Part shown: positions 18,032 to 26,556 of the stretch, in pieces
Layout: the number at the start of each line of letters is the position of its first letter
Numbering within the stretch: position 1 is the stretch's first letter
Origin: Adlercreutzia agrestimuris
GTDB taxonomy: Bacteria > Actinomycetota > Coriobacteriia > Coriobacteriales > Eggerthellaceae
Assembly (NCBI RefSeq): GCF_943193125.1
Contig: NZ_CALPCX010000001.1
Location: 496,001 to 560,000 of the forward strand
Direction: 5' to 3'
DNA: 64,000 nucleotides
Position numbers and translations under genes: made by a program
The notes under the pieces: model-generated
What the model was told of the DNA's origin: nothing
Databases searched by the model: none
The model's input: the letters and a program-made list of their open reading frames with translations, nothing else

Positions 18032-19594
18032 TTATCCTTCTCGAATCATCTTGGAGAGCACATCAATCTCTTCACTTACTTCCCTATCGGTAATCATAAG
18101 TTTCTCAATTTTTTGAACTGATGTAATAACCGTTGAATGATGACGATGGAATTGCTTACCTATATCTTGAAAAGTGAGATCAGTGAACTGTTTGATTAGA
18201 AAAAAGGCTACTTGTCGCGCAAAAGCAATATTATGCGCACGATTTGAAGACTTTAATTCTTTATCGCTCACTTTATAGAATGCTTTGACTTGTTCAATAA
18301 TGTCATCCGAAGTGAACCTTCTAAAAGAACCACCTGAAAAATGATTTTCGAGTTCTCTGCGAACATCGGAAATTGTCATATCGTTTAAGTGCTCAATTTT
18401 AATTTTCGAAATTATTTTTAACACAGCGCTTTTTAATTCGCGAATATTAGGTCCTGAGTTTTCAGCAATATAAAGCTGCACATCATCAGGTATTTCAACT
18501 ATGTCAAAAGGATTTGTTTGGTTGTAATCCTTAATGTAAAGCTTAATGATGCCAAGTTTTGTCTCTAATTCAGGAGGCTGGATGTCAAATGTACCACCTT
18601 GATTGAATCGTGAATAATAGCGCTCGTCGATATCAATATTATGAGGAGCACGGTCTGCTGATAAGACAACTTGTTTGCCTTTATGGATTAAAGTATTGAA
18701 TATTTGAAAAACAATATCGAGTGTTTGTTTTTTACCTTGTAGTTGTTGAACATCGTCAATGAAGAGTACGTCTACATCTTCATATTGATCTTTGAAGTTT
18801 TTATAACTTGCTTTGTCTTTGTCGTAGGCTAATGCTGACTCGGTATATTTGTTTACTAATTCATCTGCATCAACATAAATTGTGTTGAGTTCAGGGCGAG
18901 TATCTTCAATATAGTTTTTCATTGCACAAAGAAGGTGTGTTTTACCTAACCCACTTCGCCCATAAATAAAGAGTGGGTTATAAGCTTGTCGGCCTGGTTG
19001 TTCGGCTACTGTGACAGCCATGGTATGGGCAATTCTGTTTGAATCACCAATAACGAAGTTCTCGAATGTGTACGTTGAAAAGGTATTGTTTTGAGAAGAG
19101 TCGGTTCTTTCTTGTTTAGACGGGGTTGTCTCTTCTATATAGTAATCGGGATCTTCTAAAAGATCTTCGACTTTTGGAAAACTGTGGTTTCGGTCATTTA
19201 CTTCGCTTTGTGTTGGGAGTGATTGCGAAGGTGATGATAACGGTGAAACTTCAGAATGTGTTATTGGTTGTTGCTGATTAGGAAGATTTTGTTGTGTTGT
19301 TGGTTCATTTTGAAGAGGTGTGTTGTCAGTAGAAAGTGGGTCAACCTCTAACATGACCGTAAAAGGAACCGAAAATTGTTCCTCAAGTGCTCTTTTAATA
19401 TGTGGTAGGAATTCTCTTTCAATAAAGAATTTTATGAATTGATTATCGGCTGTGAGCATAAGAAAACCTTCACTCATTGCCTGTGGGTGAATGCGAGAGA
19501 AGAATGCGTCAACTTGCGAAGGTGTAACTCCTTCATATGTTTTTATTTTTTCACAAACATTATTCCAAGATTGATTTACTGCATTGCTATCCAT
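18032..19594 (-). CDS. dnaA: Chromosomal replication initiator DnaA
   Basis: AAA+ initiator that opens oriC. The 520 residues have domain I (about 1-85), a Gln/Ser/Pro-rich linker (about 100-165), AAA+ domain III with Walker A GRSGLGKTH and Walker B VLFIDDVQQL, and a C-terminal helix-turn-helix reading FHRHHSTVITSVQ, the DnaA-box recognition helix. It is preceded by the GHKL-wHTH gene on the same strand with a 42-nt gap and no clear Shine-Dalgarno, so cotranscription is likely. Confidence 0.97.
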   Translation of the reverse strand: MDSNAVNQSWNNVCEKIKTYEGVTPSQVDAFFSRIHPQAMSEGFLMLTADNQFIKFFIEREFLPHIKRALEEQFSVPFTVMLEVDPLSTDNTPLQNEPTTQQNLPNQQQPITHSEVSPLSSPSQSLPTQSEVNDRNHSFPKVEDLLEDPDYYIEETTPSKQERTDSSQNNTFSTYTFENFVIGDSNRIAHTMAVTVAEQPGRQAYNPLFIYGRSGLGKTHLLCAMKNYIEDTRPELNTIYVDADELVNKYTESALAYDKDKASYKNFKDQYEDVDVLFIDDVQQLQGKKQTLDIVFQIFNTLIHKGKQVVLSADRAPHNIDIDERYYSRFNQGGTFDIQPPELETKLGIIKLYIKDYNQTNPFDIVEIPDDVQLYIAENSGPNIRELKSAVLKIISKIKIEHLNDMTISDVRRELENHFSGGSFRRFTSDDIIEQVKAFYKVSDKELKSSNRAHNIAFARQVAFFLIKQFTDLTFQDIGKQFHRHHSTVITSVQKIEKLMITDREVSEEIDVLSKMIREG

Positions 19595-19636
19595 AATGCT
19601 GCCTATTCTCGGTCGATCTATCTCTCAGATTCATAA

Positions 19637-20647
19637 CTATAACAACGTTTTTGCGACGTTTACACCGAATTCAGTTAACATTCTGAGTCCTTTACGTGGT
19701 GTGTCAACAGTAATTACTAGTCCATGTTTTTCTAGTTTGGTTAATTTTGAGTGCACTGTTGCTTGGGCGATATTAGTTAAACGCGTCAAATCGGTTACAC
19801 CAAGATAGTTTTGTTGTAAAAGCTCTATAAGGATTAACCGTTCTTTTTCATCAATTTTTGGAACTGGTATATATGTTGCTTGTTGTTGTGTTGGGTATTG
19901 ACGAGGGGAAACATAACTTGAAGGTACCTGATTTGTTTGATAAGTAGGTACTTGCGGTTGAGGTGTTATTTGCTGAACAGGACTATATTGAATAGGTTGT
20001 GGTGTACTTTGCGGTGGCAAAGGTACTACATATGACGAAGGAATTTCAGTTTGTATTATTGACTGAACTGGTGGTTGTGCTGTCTGTGGCGCAGGCTGGA
20101 TATGAGATGTTTGATCAACATGTTTCTCTAAATCAGTATGTTTACGCGTCTCATTAAGGCTGATTGTTATAACTGATCCTGCGCCGAGATTATCTTCAAT
20201 CGTAATATAACCATGTGAGACTTCGAGATATTCAGCAACAATAGGTAATCCAGAACCAACACCTCGAATATATGATTTCATTTCTTTTGTTGCAGTAGTA
20301 AAGGCTGGTCTGAGAGCTTTTTCTTTTTGCTCTATTCCAGGTCCTTGATCAGTGAATTGAATAGTGTTGCCTTTATCAAGGATAGTAACAGTTGGTTCAT
20401 TGAATTGAGCATGAATAAAATTCTCGCTCACCTCTCTAATTATGGTGTAAGGAATCGTTCCTCCGATTTCATGTGAGAGGTTATAAATAGTGGAAGCTAA
20501 AGATTCTAAATAAACTGCCGTTTCATTCGGTTGTATTTCAGTAACACGAGGGGCACTAAGGAGATCATCATAAAGTGCGATACGTGCAACTGAATCCACA
20601 AAAGAATAATCAGAAGAAATTGTTTGTCTAGTGTTGTCTGTATTCAT
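19637..20647 (-). CDS. GHKL ATPase with C-terminal winged helix, at the origin
   Basis: N-terminal histidine-kinase-like ATPase fold: N box ENFIHA (75-80), G1 DQGPGI (100-105), G2 GVGSGLP (129-135), G3 GAGSVITI (155-162). There is no phosphoacceptor His domain, receiver or membrane segment, so it is not a classical sensor kinase. A Pro/Gln-rich linker (about 170-265) leads to a MarR/ArsR-like winged helix (about 268-336: VTDLTRLTNIAQATVHSKL). It is upstream of dnaA and faces oriC. By architecture it could be an ATP-responsive DNA-binding protein acting on the origin or the dnaA promoter; this is inference. No Shine-Dalgarno is evident. Confidence 0.8.
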   Translation of the reverse strand: MNTDNTRQTISSDYSFVDSVARIALYDDLLSAPRVTEIQPNETAVYLESLASTIYNLSHEIGGTIPYTIIREVSENFIHAQFNEPTVTILDKGNTIQFTDQGPGIEQKEKALRPAFTTATKEMKSYIRGVGSGLPIVAEYLEVSHGYITIEDNLGAGSVITISLNETRKHTDLEKHVDQTSHIQPAPQTAQPPVQSIIQTEIPSSYVVPLPPQSTPQPIQYSPVQQITPQPQVPTYQTNQVPSSYVSPRQYPTQQQATYIPVPKIDEKERLILIELLQQNYLGVTDLTRLTNIAQATVHSKLTKLEKHGLVITVDTPRKGLRMLTEFGVNVAKTLL

Positions 20648-20690
20648 CGTTTGATCTGTGTTTTCACTCTAATTTGAATATTTAGTTCCA

Positions 20691-20714
20691 TATATTGAAT
20701 GAATATTCAATATA
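20691..20714. promoter_or_regulatory. Inverted repeat upstream of the GHKL-wHTH gene, possible operator
   Basis: TATATTGAAT (20691-20700) and ATTCAATATA (20705-20714) are perfect 10-bp arms with a 4-nt spacer, about 45 nt upstream of the GHKL-wHTH start. Related GAATAT words occur nearby (20676, 20868). Its position and symmetry fit a binding site for a dimeric winged-helix regulator. Confidence 0.4.
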
Positions 20715-20875
20715 AACTGAACAAATTAAGTTGTATTGTAATAGTTTTCCTGGTCTTTTTACTATCAGGTGAATAATAATTCCGGTCGAATATATCAATA
20801 ATTCAAGAATTATGAAACCTAAATATCTTAGATAATCAGGTTAGACATAAAGTTATTAACAATTTATTCGAATAT

Positions 20876-20884
20876 TGTGGAAAA
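20876..20884 (-). promoter_or_regulatory. DnaA-box-like site
   Basis: TTTTCCACA on the minus strand, matching TTWTNCACA. Next to a near match at 20853-20861. Confidence 0.6.
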
Positions 20885-20918
20885 CTACCTAAATAGATTG
20901 AATAAATGGCTTTTGAAA

Positions 20919-20927
20919 TGTGGAAAA
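20919..20927 (-). promoter_or_regulatory. DnaA-box-like site
   Basis: TTTTCCACA on the minus strand, 43 nt from the previous box, same orientation. Confidence 0.6.
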
Positions 20928-21177
20928 CCACAACCTAATGTTGGTAATTGTTCTTGAAGAGTAGTAAATAAAGTGGCCGCAATACTTAAATCAATGCAAT
21001 CTTGGTTTGACGTGGGGTTCTGTAGATTAGAAAAATCTTTCTTGTTATAAGTTGAATCAATTTGTTCTAAAAAGCCTGATCAGATATTAAAAATCTTTTC
21101 TGTGAAATAAACTGACCTGGTGAAATGTAAATAAAGTTGACCTCAAAATAATACTTGACTTGATCTTGTTATAGAGG

Positions 21178-21186
21178 TTTTCCACA
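21178..21186 (+). promoter_or_regulatory. DnaA-box-like site
   Basis: TTTTCCACA on the plus strand, opposite in orientation to the two boxes nearer dnaA. Confidence 0.6.
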
Positions 21187-21376
21187 ACAACATACGAATG
21201 ATTTTAAAGTTTTCAACATTTCTAACAAATTTGATTATCTCGGAGAATAAAATATCGAACAAAATTTGATTTTGGGTTCTTAGTAAGAAGAGTGTTGTCG
21301 AGTGACATTGTTAATTCTCTTCTTAAGTCTCTATTTTTACTAAGATATAGAATCCTTTTAAATGCTAAAGGATATA

Positions 21377-21404
21377 TTGACTTTTCGTATTAGATAGATA
21401 TACT
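21377..21404 (+). promoter_or_regulatory. Promoter of rpmH
   Basis: TTGACT (21377-21382), 16 nt, TATACT (21399-21404). The start site would fall near 21411, about 30 nt before the rpmH ATG. Confidence 0.65.
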
Positions 21405-21439
21405 TCTTAAGTTGCTATGTAAAAACGAAAGGGACTAAC

Positions 21440-21574
21440 ATGAAGCGCACTTACCAACCGAACACTCGTAAACGCGCCAAATGCCATGGTTTCCGCGCTC
21501 GTATGGCTACGAAAGGCGGACGTAAGGTATTGGCCGCGCGCCGCGCAAAAGGCCGTAAGCGTCTTTGCGTCTAA
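21440..21574 (+). CDS. rpmH: 50S ribosomal protein L34
   Basis: Very small, very basic protein of 44 residues, [18 protein letters not shown] and an Arg/Lys-rich remainder, the family's diagnostic start. GAAAGGGAC precedes ATG at 21440. It is the first gene of rpmH-rnpA-yidD-yidC, the standard group beside oriC. Confidence 0.97.
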   Translation: MKRTYQPNTRKRAKCHGFRARMATKGGRKVLAARRAKGRKRLCV

Positions 21575-21587
21575 GGTGAGGATTTGA

Positions 21588-21920
21588 TTGGAAACAATCA
21601 AATCTAAGGAAGAGATTAACAATCTCTTTACTTCAGGCAAGCGTTTAAGAACACCATACTTAACATTAATAGTGTTGCCAGTAAAAGAGCACGACCTCCA
21701 AGGTCGTGTTGCTTTTATTGCAGGAAAAAAGAATGGAAATGCTGTCTGGAGAAATAAAGCTAAACGTAGGATGCGTGCGGTTTGTCAGACCTTACATGGG
21801 CCATGGGAAGCATATAACGTGGTATTTCTTGCAAAAACAAATATTTGCGAGGTTACTTATAGTAAAGTACTTACTGCATGTGAGGATGCACTCCGAAACG
21901 CTAAAATTATTAAGGATTAA
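21588..21920 (+). CDS. rnpA: Ribonuclease P protein component
   Basis: Protein subunit that assists RNase P RNA in trimming tRNA 5' ends. The 110 residues contain the RNR-like motif [13 protein letters not shown] (about 52-64) and the FTSGKR segment. The start is TTG at 21588, preceded by GGTGAGGA; no better in-frame start fits. It is 13 nt downstream of rpmH. The RNase P RNA gene is not in this window. Confidence 0.92.
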   Translation: METIKSKEEINNLFTSGKRLRTPYLTLIVLPVKEHDLQGRVAFIAGKKNGNAVWRNKAKRRMRAVCQTLHGPWEAYNVVFLAKTNICEVTYSKVLTACEDALRNAKIIKD

Positions 21921-21924
21921 CTTT

Positions 21925-22158
21925 ATGAAGGAGAAGTTATCAATACTATTAACTAATATAGCTCTCTTTCTTATAAAGTTTTATCAATGTGCAATCTCGC
22001 CATTATTTCCTGCTTGTTGTAGATTTACTCCTACTTGTTCAGAGTATGGGATAATTGCCTTCAAACGGTATGGATTTAAAAAAGGATTCATTTTAACTAC
22101 GAAAAGAATTTTAAAATGTCGTCCTGGCGGTCCACATGGATTTGACCCTGTTCCTTAG
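21925..22158 (+). CDS. yidD: Membrane protein insertion efficiency factor YidD
   Basis: Small partner of the YidC insertase. The 77 residues show the family marks [10 protein letters not shown] and [13 protein letters not shown], with a short N-terminal amphipathic/hydrophobic stretch. ATG 21925 is chosen because of AAGGATTAA upstream and agreement with the family start; a longer in-frame extension to 21706 overlaps rnpA and is not real. It lies 4 nt after rnpA. Confidence 0.95.
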   Translation: MKEKLSILLTNIALFLIKFYQCAISPLFPACCRFTPTCSEYGIIAFKRYGFKKGFILTTKRILKCRPGGPHGFDPVP

Positions 22159-22199
22159 GGGTAGTCTTATCATGTGTGTTATAGAAGGGATATAAGGAG

Positions 22200-22982
22200 A
22201 TGTGGGATTACTTTAAAGACTTGATTTTTGGCATAATCGAGTTTTTCTACCATATGTGTGGCGACTGGGGATTAGCCATTATTATCGTCACCGTCATCTT
22301 CCGTGTGATTATCTCTCCCCTTATGTATAAACAGACGAAATCGTCTTATCAAATGCAAAAAGTGCAGCCTTTGATTCAAGAAATTCAAAGGAAGTATTCA
22401 AACGATCCTACACGTATGCAGCAAGAAATGCAGAAGCTTTATGCAGAGGTGAAGTTTAACCCTCTCGCTGGTTGTTTACCAATGCTTCTTCAGATGCCTA
22501 TCTTTATCGCGTTGTTCCAAGTATTACGTGAAATGGCAACACGTGTAGGTGATACAACTTATGAGTTTTATCATATTGTTCCAAACCTTATTATGTCTCC
22601 TTCTGAGGCAATCAATTATGGTATAGGAACATTTGTTCCCTATCTGGTTCTTATGCTGGTTTTTGCTGGCGCTACCTTCTTGCCGATGATCCTTATGCAG
22701 CGAGGTCAAAAAGATAATCCTCAACGCAACCAGACATTAATTATGTCAGGTGTTATGTCTTTATTTATGTTATGGATTAGCTGGAGTTCTCCTGCAGGTG
22801 TATTGCTTTTCTGGGGTACATCATCACTTATTGCAATCGCGCAACAACAAGTTTCACTCCGTCTAATGAAACGCCGTGATGCGGAAAAAGAAGAGATTAT
22901 TGAAGTGAAACCTATTGAAGTTGATGTAACAAGAAAGAATAAAAAACCCCGTCCAAAAAAGAAGAATAATTCAAATCGTTAA
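22200..22982 (+). CDS. yidC: Membrane protein insertase YidC/Oxa1 family
   Basis: Inserts and folds inner-membrane proteins. The 260 residues form the five-helix Oxa1 core without the large periplasmic domain of Gram-negative YidC; the segment IIIVTVIFRVIISPL and a conserved Arg in TM1 are visible, followed by the coiled cytoplasmic loop (QMQKVQPLIQEIQRKY) and a basic tail (KNKKPRPKKKNN). No lipobox is present. It is preceded by AGAAGGGAT and followed by a strong terminator. Confidence 0.94.
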   Translation: MWDYFKDLIFGIIEFFYHMCGDWGLAIIIVTVIFRVIISPLMYKQTKSSYQMQKVQPLIQEIQRKYSNDPTRMQQEMQKLYAEVKFNPLAGCLPMLLQMPIFIALFQVLREMATRVGDTTYEFYHIVPNLIMSPSEAINYGIGTFVPYLVLMLVFAGATFLPMILMQRGQKDNPQRNQTLIMSGVMSLFMLWISWSSPAGVLLFWGTSSLIAIAQQQVSLRLMKRRDAEKEEIIEVKPIEVDVTRKNKKPRPKKKNNSNR

Positions 22983-22990
22983 ATTACTAG

Positions 22991-23023
22991 CAAGGATATA
23001 GGTTTCTATATCCTTGTTTTTTT
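22991..23023 (+). terminator. Rho-independent terminator after yidC
   Basis: CAAGGATATAG (22991-23001) pairs perfectly with CTATATCCTTG (23006-23016), then seven T residues. Confidence 0.9.
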
Positions 23024-23076
23024 ATCTTAAGGTTCACAGCTCAAAAGAGCTGATTGGCAATAGTAAGGAGTAAGTT

Positions 23077-23622
23077 ATGACCGAAGAAATAGATCTTCAG
23101 GAAGAAGTAGTTGAATCTGAAGAAGTAGAAGATGAGTGTATTGAAGAAACACTCACTGACGAAGACATTGATAACATTGCTGATACTGCAATTAATGTTC
23201 TTCAAGATATTTTGAAATACTTTGATGTTGGAGAAGTAACTATTGATGAGTATGAGGGCGATGAGGGAGAATTAATCCTAGATATCACTGGAGATGATCT
23301 AGCGGTTCTTATTGGTCGCCACGGTAAAACATTAGATGCTCTCCAATTCTTAGTTTCAGCCATTACAGTTCGCACAATTGGCTTCCGTTATCCAGTTGTC
23401 ATTGATGTTGAAGGATATAAAGGACGTCAACGTGAGAAATTAGAATCAATTGCTCATTCAACGGCTAATAGAGCTGTAAGTCAACATCGTAGTATTAAGA
23501 TGCGCCCGATGACTCCTTATGAGCGTCGCATTATACATATTACACTTCGTGATGATGAACGAGTTGAAACAGCTTCTGAGGGTGAAGGAAGCTCTCGTCA
23601 TGTTGTTGTAATACCTCTATAA
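23077..23622 (+). CDS. khpB: KH/R3H RNA-binding protein Jag (KhpB)
   Basis: RNA-binding protein linked in other bacteria to cell elongation and sporulation control. The 181 residues have an acidic N-terminus instead of a Jag-N domain, a KH domain (about 62-115) with GRHG in the GxxG loop, and a C-terminal R3H domain (RAVSQHRSIKMRPMTPYERR, IIH). AAGGAG precedes the ATG. The yidC-jag-rsmG order is typical. Confidence 0.92.
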   Translation: MTEEIDLQEEVVESEEVEDECIEETLTDEDIDNIADTAINVLQDILKYFDVGEVTIDEYEGDEGELILDITGDDLAVLIGRHGKTLDALQFLVSAITVRTIGFRYPVVIDVEGYKGRQREKLESIAHSTANRAVSQHRSIKMRPMTPYERRIIHITLRDDERVETASEGEGSSRHVVVIPL

Positions 23623-23646
23623 TCTTTTATTTATAGTGTTCATATA

Positions 23647-23685
23647 AATGTCTGGGTAGTTATTGCAACTATCCAGACATTTTTT
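23647..23685 (+). terminator. Terminator after khpB
   Basis: AATGTCTGG (23647-23655) pairs with CCAGACATT (23673-23681), extended by an imperfect TAGTT/AACTA stem, then TTTTTAT. Confidence 0.8.
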
Positions 23686-23723
23686 ATGATACGTTTTACA
23701 AAAGACTAATTAAGGAATACTTC

Positions 23724-24374
23724 ATGGATGAATCAACTAAAGAAATACTAGAGAAGCATTTAACCTTAGTTTTAGAGGCAAATAAAATTACTAATCTGAC
23801 ACGTATTGATTCTTTTGAAGATGGTCAAAAGTTTCATATTGAAGATTCCTTAACAGGATTAAACGAACTTAATAAAGCACCACAAGGAAAATATGCTGAC
23901 ATTGGTTGCGGCGCTGGTTATCCAGGAATCCCTTTAGCAGTTACAAGTGGGAGAGAAACATTACTTGTTGACTCAGTACGGAAAAAGACTGATATCTTAG
24001 ATGAGATTATTAAAGAGCTTAACTTAACTAATATATCAACCTACCATGGTCGTATTGAGGATCTCGCACGTGAACAACCTTCTAGTTTTGCTGTTGTTTC
24101 AGCGCGTGCTTTATCTCAGTTATCTATCTTAATGGAATTCGCCTCTCCCCTTCTAATTAAAGGTGGTTATCTTATTTGTTATAAAAGCAATCTCAGTGAA
24201 GAAGAGCTTAATAAAGCAATAAGTTTAGAAAAGAAACTTGGTATGAAATTAATTTCACGCCGGGATTTTGATTTATATGATAAACACCGTTGTATAGTTG
24301 TTTTTGAAAAAATAAGTAAACCATCAATTAGCCTGCCTAGAAAAACTGGCTTTGCTCAAAAAAAACCTTTATAA
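23724..24374 (+). CDS. rsmG: 16S rRNA (guanine-527-N7)-methyltransferase
   Basis: SAM-dependent methyltransferase modifying G527 of 16S rRNA. The 216 residues show motif I ADIGCGAGYPGIPLAV (about 70-85), the LVDSVRKKTDIL segment and VVSARALSQL, all typical of RsmG (GidB). AAGGAATAC precedes the ATG. It is followed by parA across a parS site. Confidence 0.95.
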   Translation: MDESTKEILEKHLTLVLEANKITNLTRIDSFEDGQKFHIEDSLTGLNELNKAPQGKYADIGCGAGYPGIPLAVTSGRETLLVDSVRKKTDILDEIIKELNLTNISTYHGRIEDLAREQPSSFAVVSARALSQLSILMEFASPLLIKGGYLICYKSNLSEEELNKAISLEKKLGMKLISRRDFDLYDKHRCIVVFEKISKPSISLPRKTGFAQKKPL

Positions 24375-24416
24375 GAGGCTAATTAACCTTATCACTTTAG
24401 CCGACAAACAAATATT

Positions 24417-24448
24417 GTTTTCAATGTTTCACGTGAAACATTGAAAAC
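24417..24448. other. parS site within a 32-bp perfect palindrome
   Basis: The canonical 16-mer TGTTTCACGTGAAACA occupies 24425-24440, and the symmetry extends without mismatch to 24417-24448. It lies 37 nt upstream of parA and overlaps the expected -35 position of the TATACT -10 at 24453-24458. Confidence 0.9.
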
Positions 24449-24485
24449 AAGGTATACTGTCCAATTAATATGAAAGGGGGTCCTT

Positions 24486-25472
24486 GTGGGATTCTTTGAT
24501 GGTTTAAAGCGCGAAAAAAGGGATATAGATCTCATTTCTCAACAAAGTCAGTTTGAATCTGAAAATTCATCTGACTTAAGAGAAGAAGTAGATTCTGAAG
24601 AATTAATTGAAGTAATCGAAAGACCAGCGGTTCAATCACCAGCACAAGAGATACCTGCACCACCCCTTAAAACATATAAAGATAAAGCACCGGTTAAACA
24701 TGTAATTGGGCAAACCAAAATTATTGCAATCATTAACCAAAAAGGTGGCGTTGGTAAATCTACTACAGCTGTTAATCTCGCTGCTGCTCTTGGTTCATTA
24801 GGTAAACAAGTGCTTCTAGTAGACCTAGACCCTCAAGGAAACTCTTCAAGTGGTTTAGGTGTAATGAAAAGCCAGATACGTAATTGTATCTATGATGTTC
24901 TTCTTAATGATGAGCCAATAGAGGAAGTAATTATTCCTGATATTTGTGAAGGTGTGGATATTGTCCCAGCAACTATCAACTTAGCAGGTGCCGAAGTTGA
25001 GTTAGTAACTGAGATGGCGCGTGAGAATCGTTTAAAAGACGCAACAGGATCACTGCGTGGTAAATATGACTTTATACTCATTGACTGTCCACCTGCATTA
25101 GGATTACTAACAATTAATGCTTTAGTTGCAGCGGATAAACTTATTATTCCAATTCAATGCGAGTTTTATGCGTTAGAGGGCGTGACAAAACTTCTTGATT
25201 CAATGAAACGTGTCAAATCTCGTTTAAATCCAACATTAGATATCTATGGTGTTCTTTTAACGATGTATGATGGAAGAACAACATTATCTCGACAGGTAGT
25301 AGAAGAAGTACGTAATTATTTTGGGAAGTCAGTATTTAAGACTCTAATTCCTCGTACAGTTAAACTTTCAGAAGCTCCAAGCTACGGTCAGGCAATTATC
25401 ACTTATGATCCAGCCGGAAAAGGAGCTCTTGCTTACATGGATCTCGCTAAGGAAGTGATACAACGTGGCTAA
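24486..25472 (+). CDS. parA: Chromosome partitioning ATPase ParA (Soj)
   Basis: Walker-type ATPase that positions origin regions with ParB. The 328 residues start with about 75 acidic/Pro-rich residues not found in short ParA proteins, then the deviant Walker A KGGVGKST (about 93-100), DLDPQGNSSSG and LIDCPPALG. The GTG start at 24486 follows AAAGGGGGTCC. It overlaps parB by 8 nt. Confidence 0.96.
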   Translation: MGFFDGLKREKRDIDLISQQSQFESENSSDLREEVDSEELIEVIERPAVQSPAQEIPAPPLKTYKDKAPVKHVIGQTKIIAIINQKGGVGKSTTAVNLAAALGSLGKQVLLVDLDPQGNSSSGLGVMKSQIRNCIYDVLLNDEPIEEVIIPDICEGVDIVPATINLAGAEVELVTEMARENRLKDATGSLRGKYDFILIDCPPALGLLTINALVAADKLIIPIQCEFYALEGVTKLLDSMKRVKSRLNPTLDIYGVLLTMYDGRTTLSRQVVEEVRNYFGKSVFKTLIPRTVKLSEAPSYGQAIITYDPAGKGALAYMDLAKEVIQRG

Positions 25473-26499
25473 TAATGTGAAAAAAGGTTTAGGACGTGGA
25501 TTAAATGCAATTTTAAGTGGTTCTATGGAAGAGGCAACTCCTATGGAGCCTGCTCAGAATAGAGTACGCGTTGAAATTGAGGAAAATGCAACAATTATTG
25601 ATCCTTTAGCTGCAGAAGAAGGTATTGTGGTTGAGAGAGAAATTAAACAATCACCTTCAGAACCTACTCCTAAAGCTGGTAAATCCGAGAAAACACCTGT
25701 TGCAGAGAAAAAGAATACTGACGAAGTGGATATAACGCTGGTTGAACCTAATCCAGATCAACCTCGTACAAATTTTGATAAAAATGAGTTAGAAGAACTT
25801 GCTTCATCTATTAAAAAAGATGGATTATTGCAACCTATTTTAGTTCGTCCACTTAATAGTGGGAAATATCAGATTATTGCTGGTGAACGCCGTTGGCAAG
25901 CTTCGCAGTTAGCAGGATTGAAAAAGGTTCCTATCCGTATTAAAGATGCCAATGACGATGAAGCTCTTGAATTAGCTTTGATTGAGAATATACAACGCTC
26001 TGACTTAAATCCAATTGAAGAAGCGTATGGTTATCGAAGGATGATGGAACGCCGCAGAATGACACAAGCCGAGGTTGCTCAGGCAGTATCTAAAGGAAGA
26101 TCTACGGTTGCCAATGCGCTCAGATTATTAGAACTTCCTGAGGATGCTCAGCAGCTGCTCTTTGAAGATAAAATAACCGCAGGTCATGCGCGCGCTATTC
26201 TTTCTATTCCCACAAAAGAAGGACGTCAAAAGCTTACTGATAAATTAATTCAAGAAAAGCTTTCAGTTCGTGAAGCAGAAGCTATTGCGCGCTTGTTAGC
26301 TGGCAAACAAAATGCAACATCAACGCCACGTGAACCTATGCCGAAAATGTATAAAACTGTTGCAAAAAATCTGCGTGAATCATTGCAAACTAATGTGCGC
26401 GTTAAATCATCTAAAGGAAAAAATAAAATAGAAATTGAGTTTAAAGATGAAGATGACCTACAAAGACTCTTTACTCAGATTGTTGGTTCCGAAGAATAA
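25465..26499 (+). CDS. parB: Chromosome partitioning protein ParB (Spo0J)
   Basis: CTP-dependent clamp that loads at parS. The 344 residues show the GRGLNAIL start, a linker, the CTPase/nuclease-like domain with VEPNPDQPRTNFD, GERRWQA and ENIQRSDLNPIEEA, the parS-binding helix-turn-helix (TQAEVAQAVSKGRSTVANAL) and a C-terminal dimer domain. It starts with GTG inside the 3' end of parA. A perfect parS site lies just after its stop. Confidence 0.97.
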   Translation: MANNVKKGLGRGLNAILSGSMEEATPMEPAQNRVRVEIEENATIIDPLAAEEGIVVEREIKQSPSEPTPKAGKSEKTPVAEKKNTDEVDITLVEPNPDQPRTNFDKNELEELASSIKKDGLLQPILVRPLNSGKYQIIAGERRWQASQLAGLKKVPIRIKDANDDEALELALIENIQRSDLNPIEEAYGYRRMMERRRMTQAEVAQAVSKGRSTVANALRLLELPEDAQQLLFEDKITAGHARAILSIPTKEGRQKLTDKLIQEKLSVREAEAIARLLAGKQNATSTPREPMPKMYKTVAKNLRESLQTNVRVKSSKGKNKIEIEFKDEDDLQRLFTQIVGSEE

Positions 26500-26504
26500 A
26501 TAAT

Positions 26505-26520
26505 TGTTTCACGTGAAACA
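26505..26520. other. parS site
   Basis: Perfect 16-mer TGTTTCACGTGAAACA, 5 nt after the parB stop codon. Confidence 0.9.
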
Positions 26521-26525
26521 TCTTA

Positions 26526-26556
26526 AAATAAAGGGGGTTTTAAACCCCCTTTATTT
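26526..26556. terminator. Bidirectional terminator between parB and rlmN
   Basis: AAATAAAGGGGG (26526-26537) pairs with CCCCCTTTATTT (26545-26556). A-rich and T-rich flanks make it usable in both directions for two convergent genes; the right arm touches the rlmN stop. Confidence 0.85.

Larger units (their letters stand above)
20648..21439. other. Putative chromosomal origin oriC
   Basis: A 0.8-kb AT-rich gap at which transcription diverges (dnaA side minus, rpmH side plus), the usual place of oriC. It holds three exact TTTTCCACA DnaA-type boxes (20876-20884 and 20919-20927 on minus, 21178-21186 on plus), a near match TTATTAACA (20853-20861), three copies of AAATAAA(G/C)T-like direct repeats followed by GACC/GGCC (about 20966, 21105, 21129), and inverted repeats at 20691-20714 and 20798-20813. 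No ORF with support is present. The gap also includes the rpmH promoter. Confidence 0.8.

Noticed and set aside
21706-21924. N-terminal extension of the YidD frame overlapping rnpA
   Set aside because: The family start MKEKLS at 21925 has its own ribosome site, and the extension is a shadow of rnpA.
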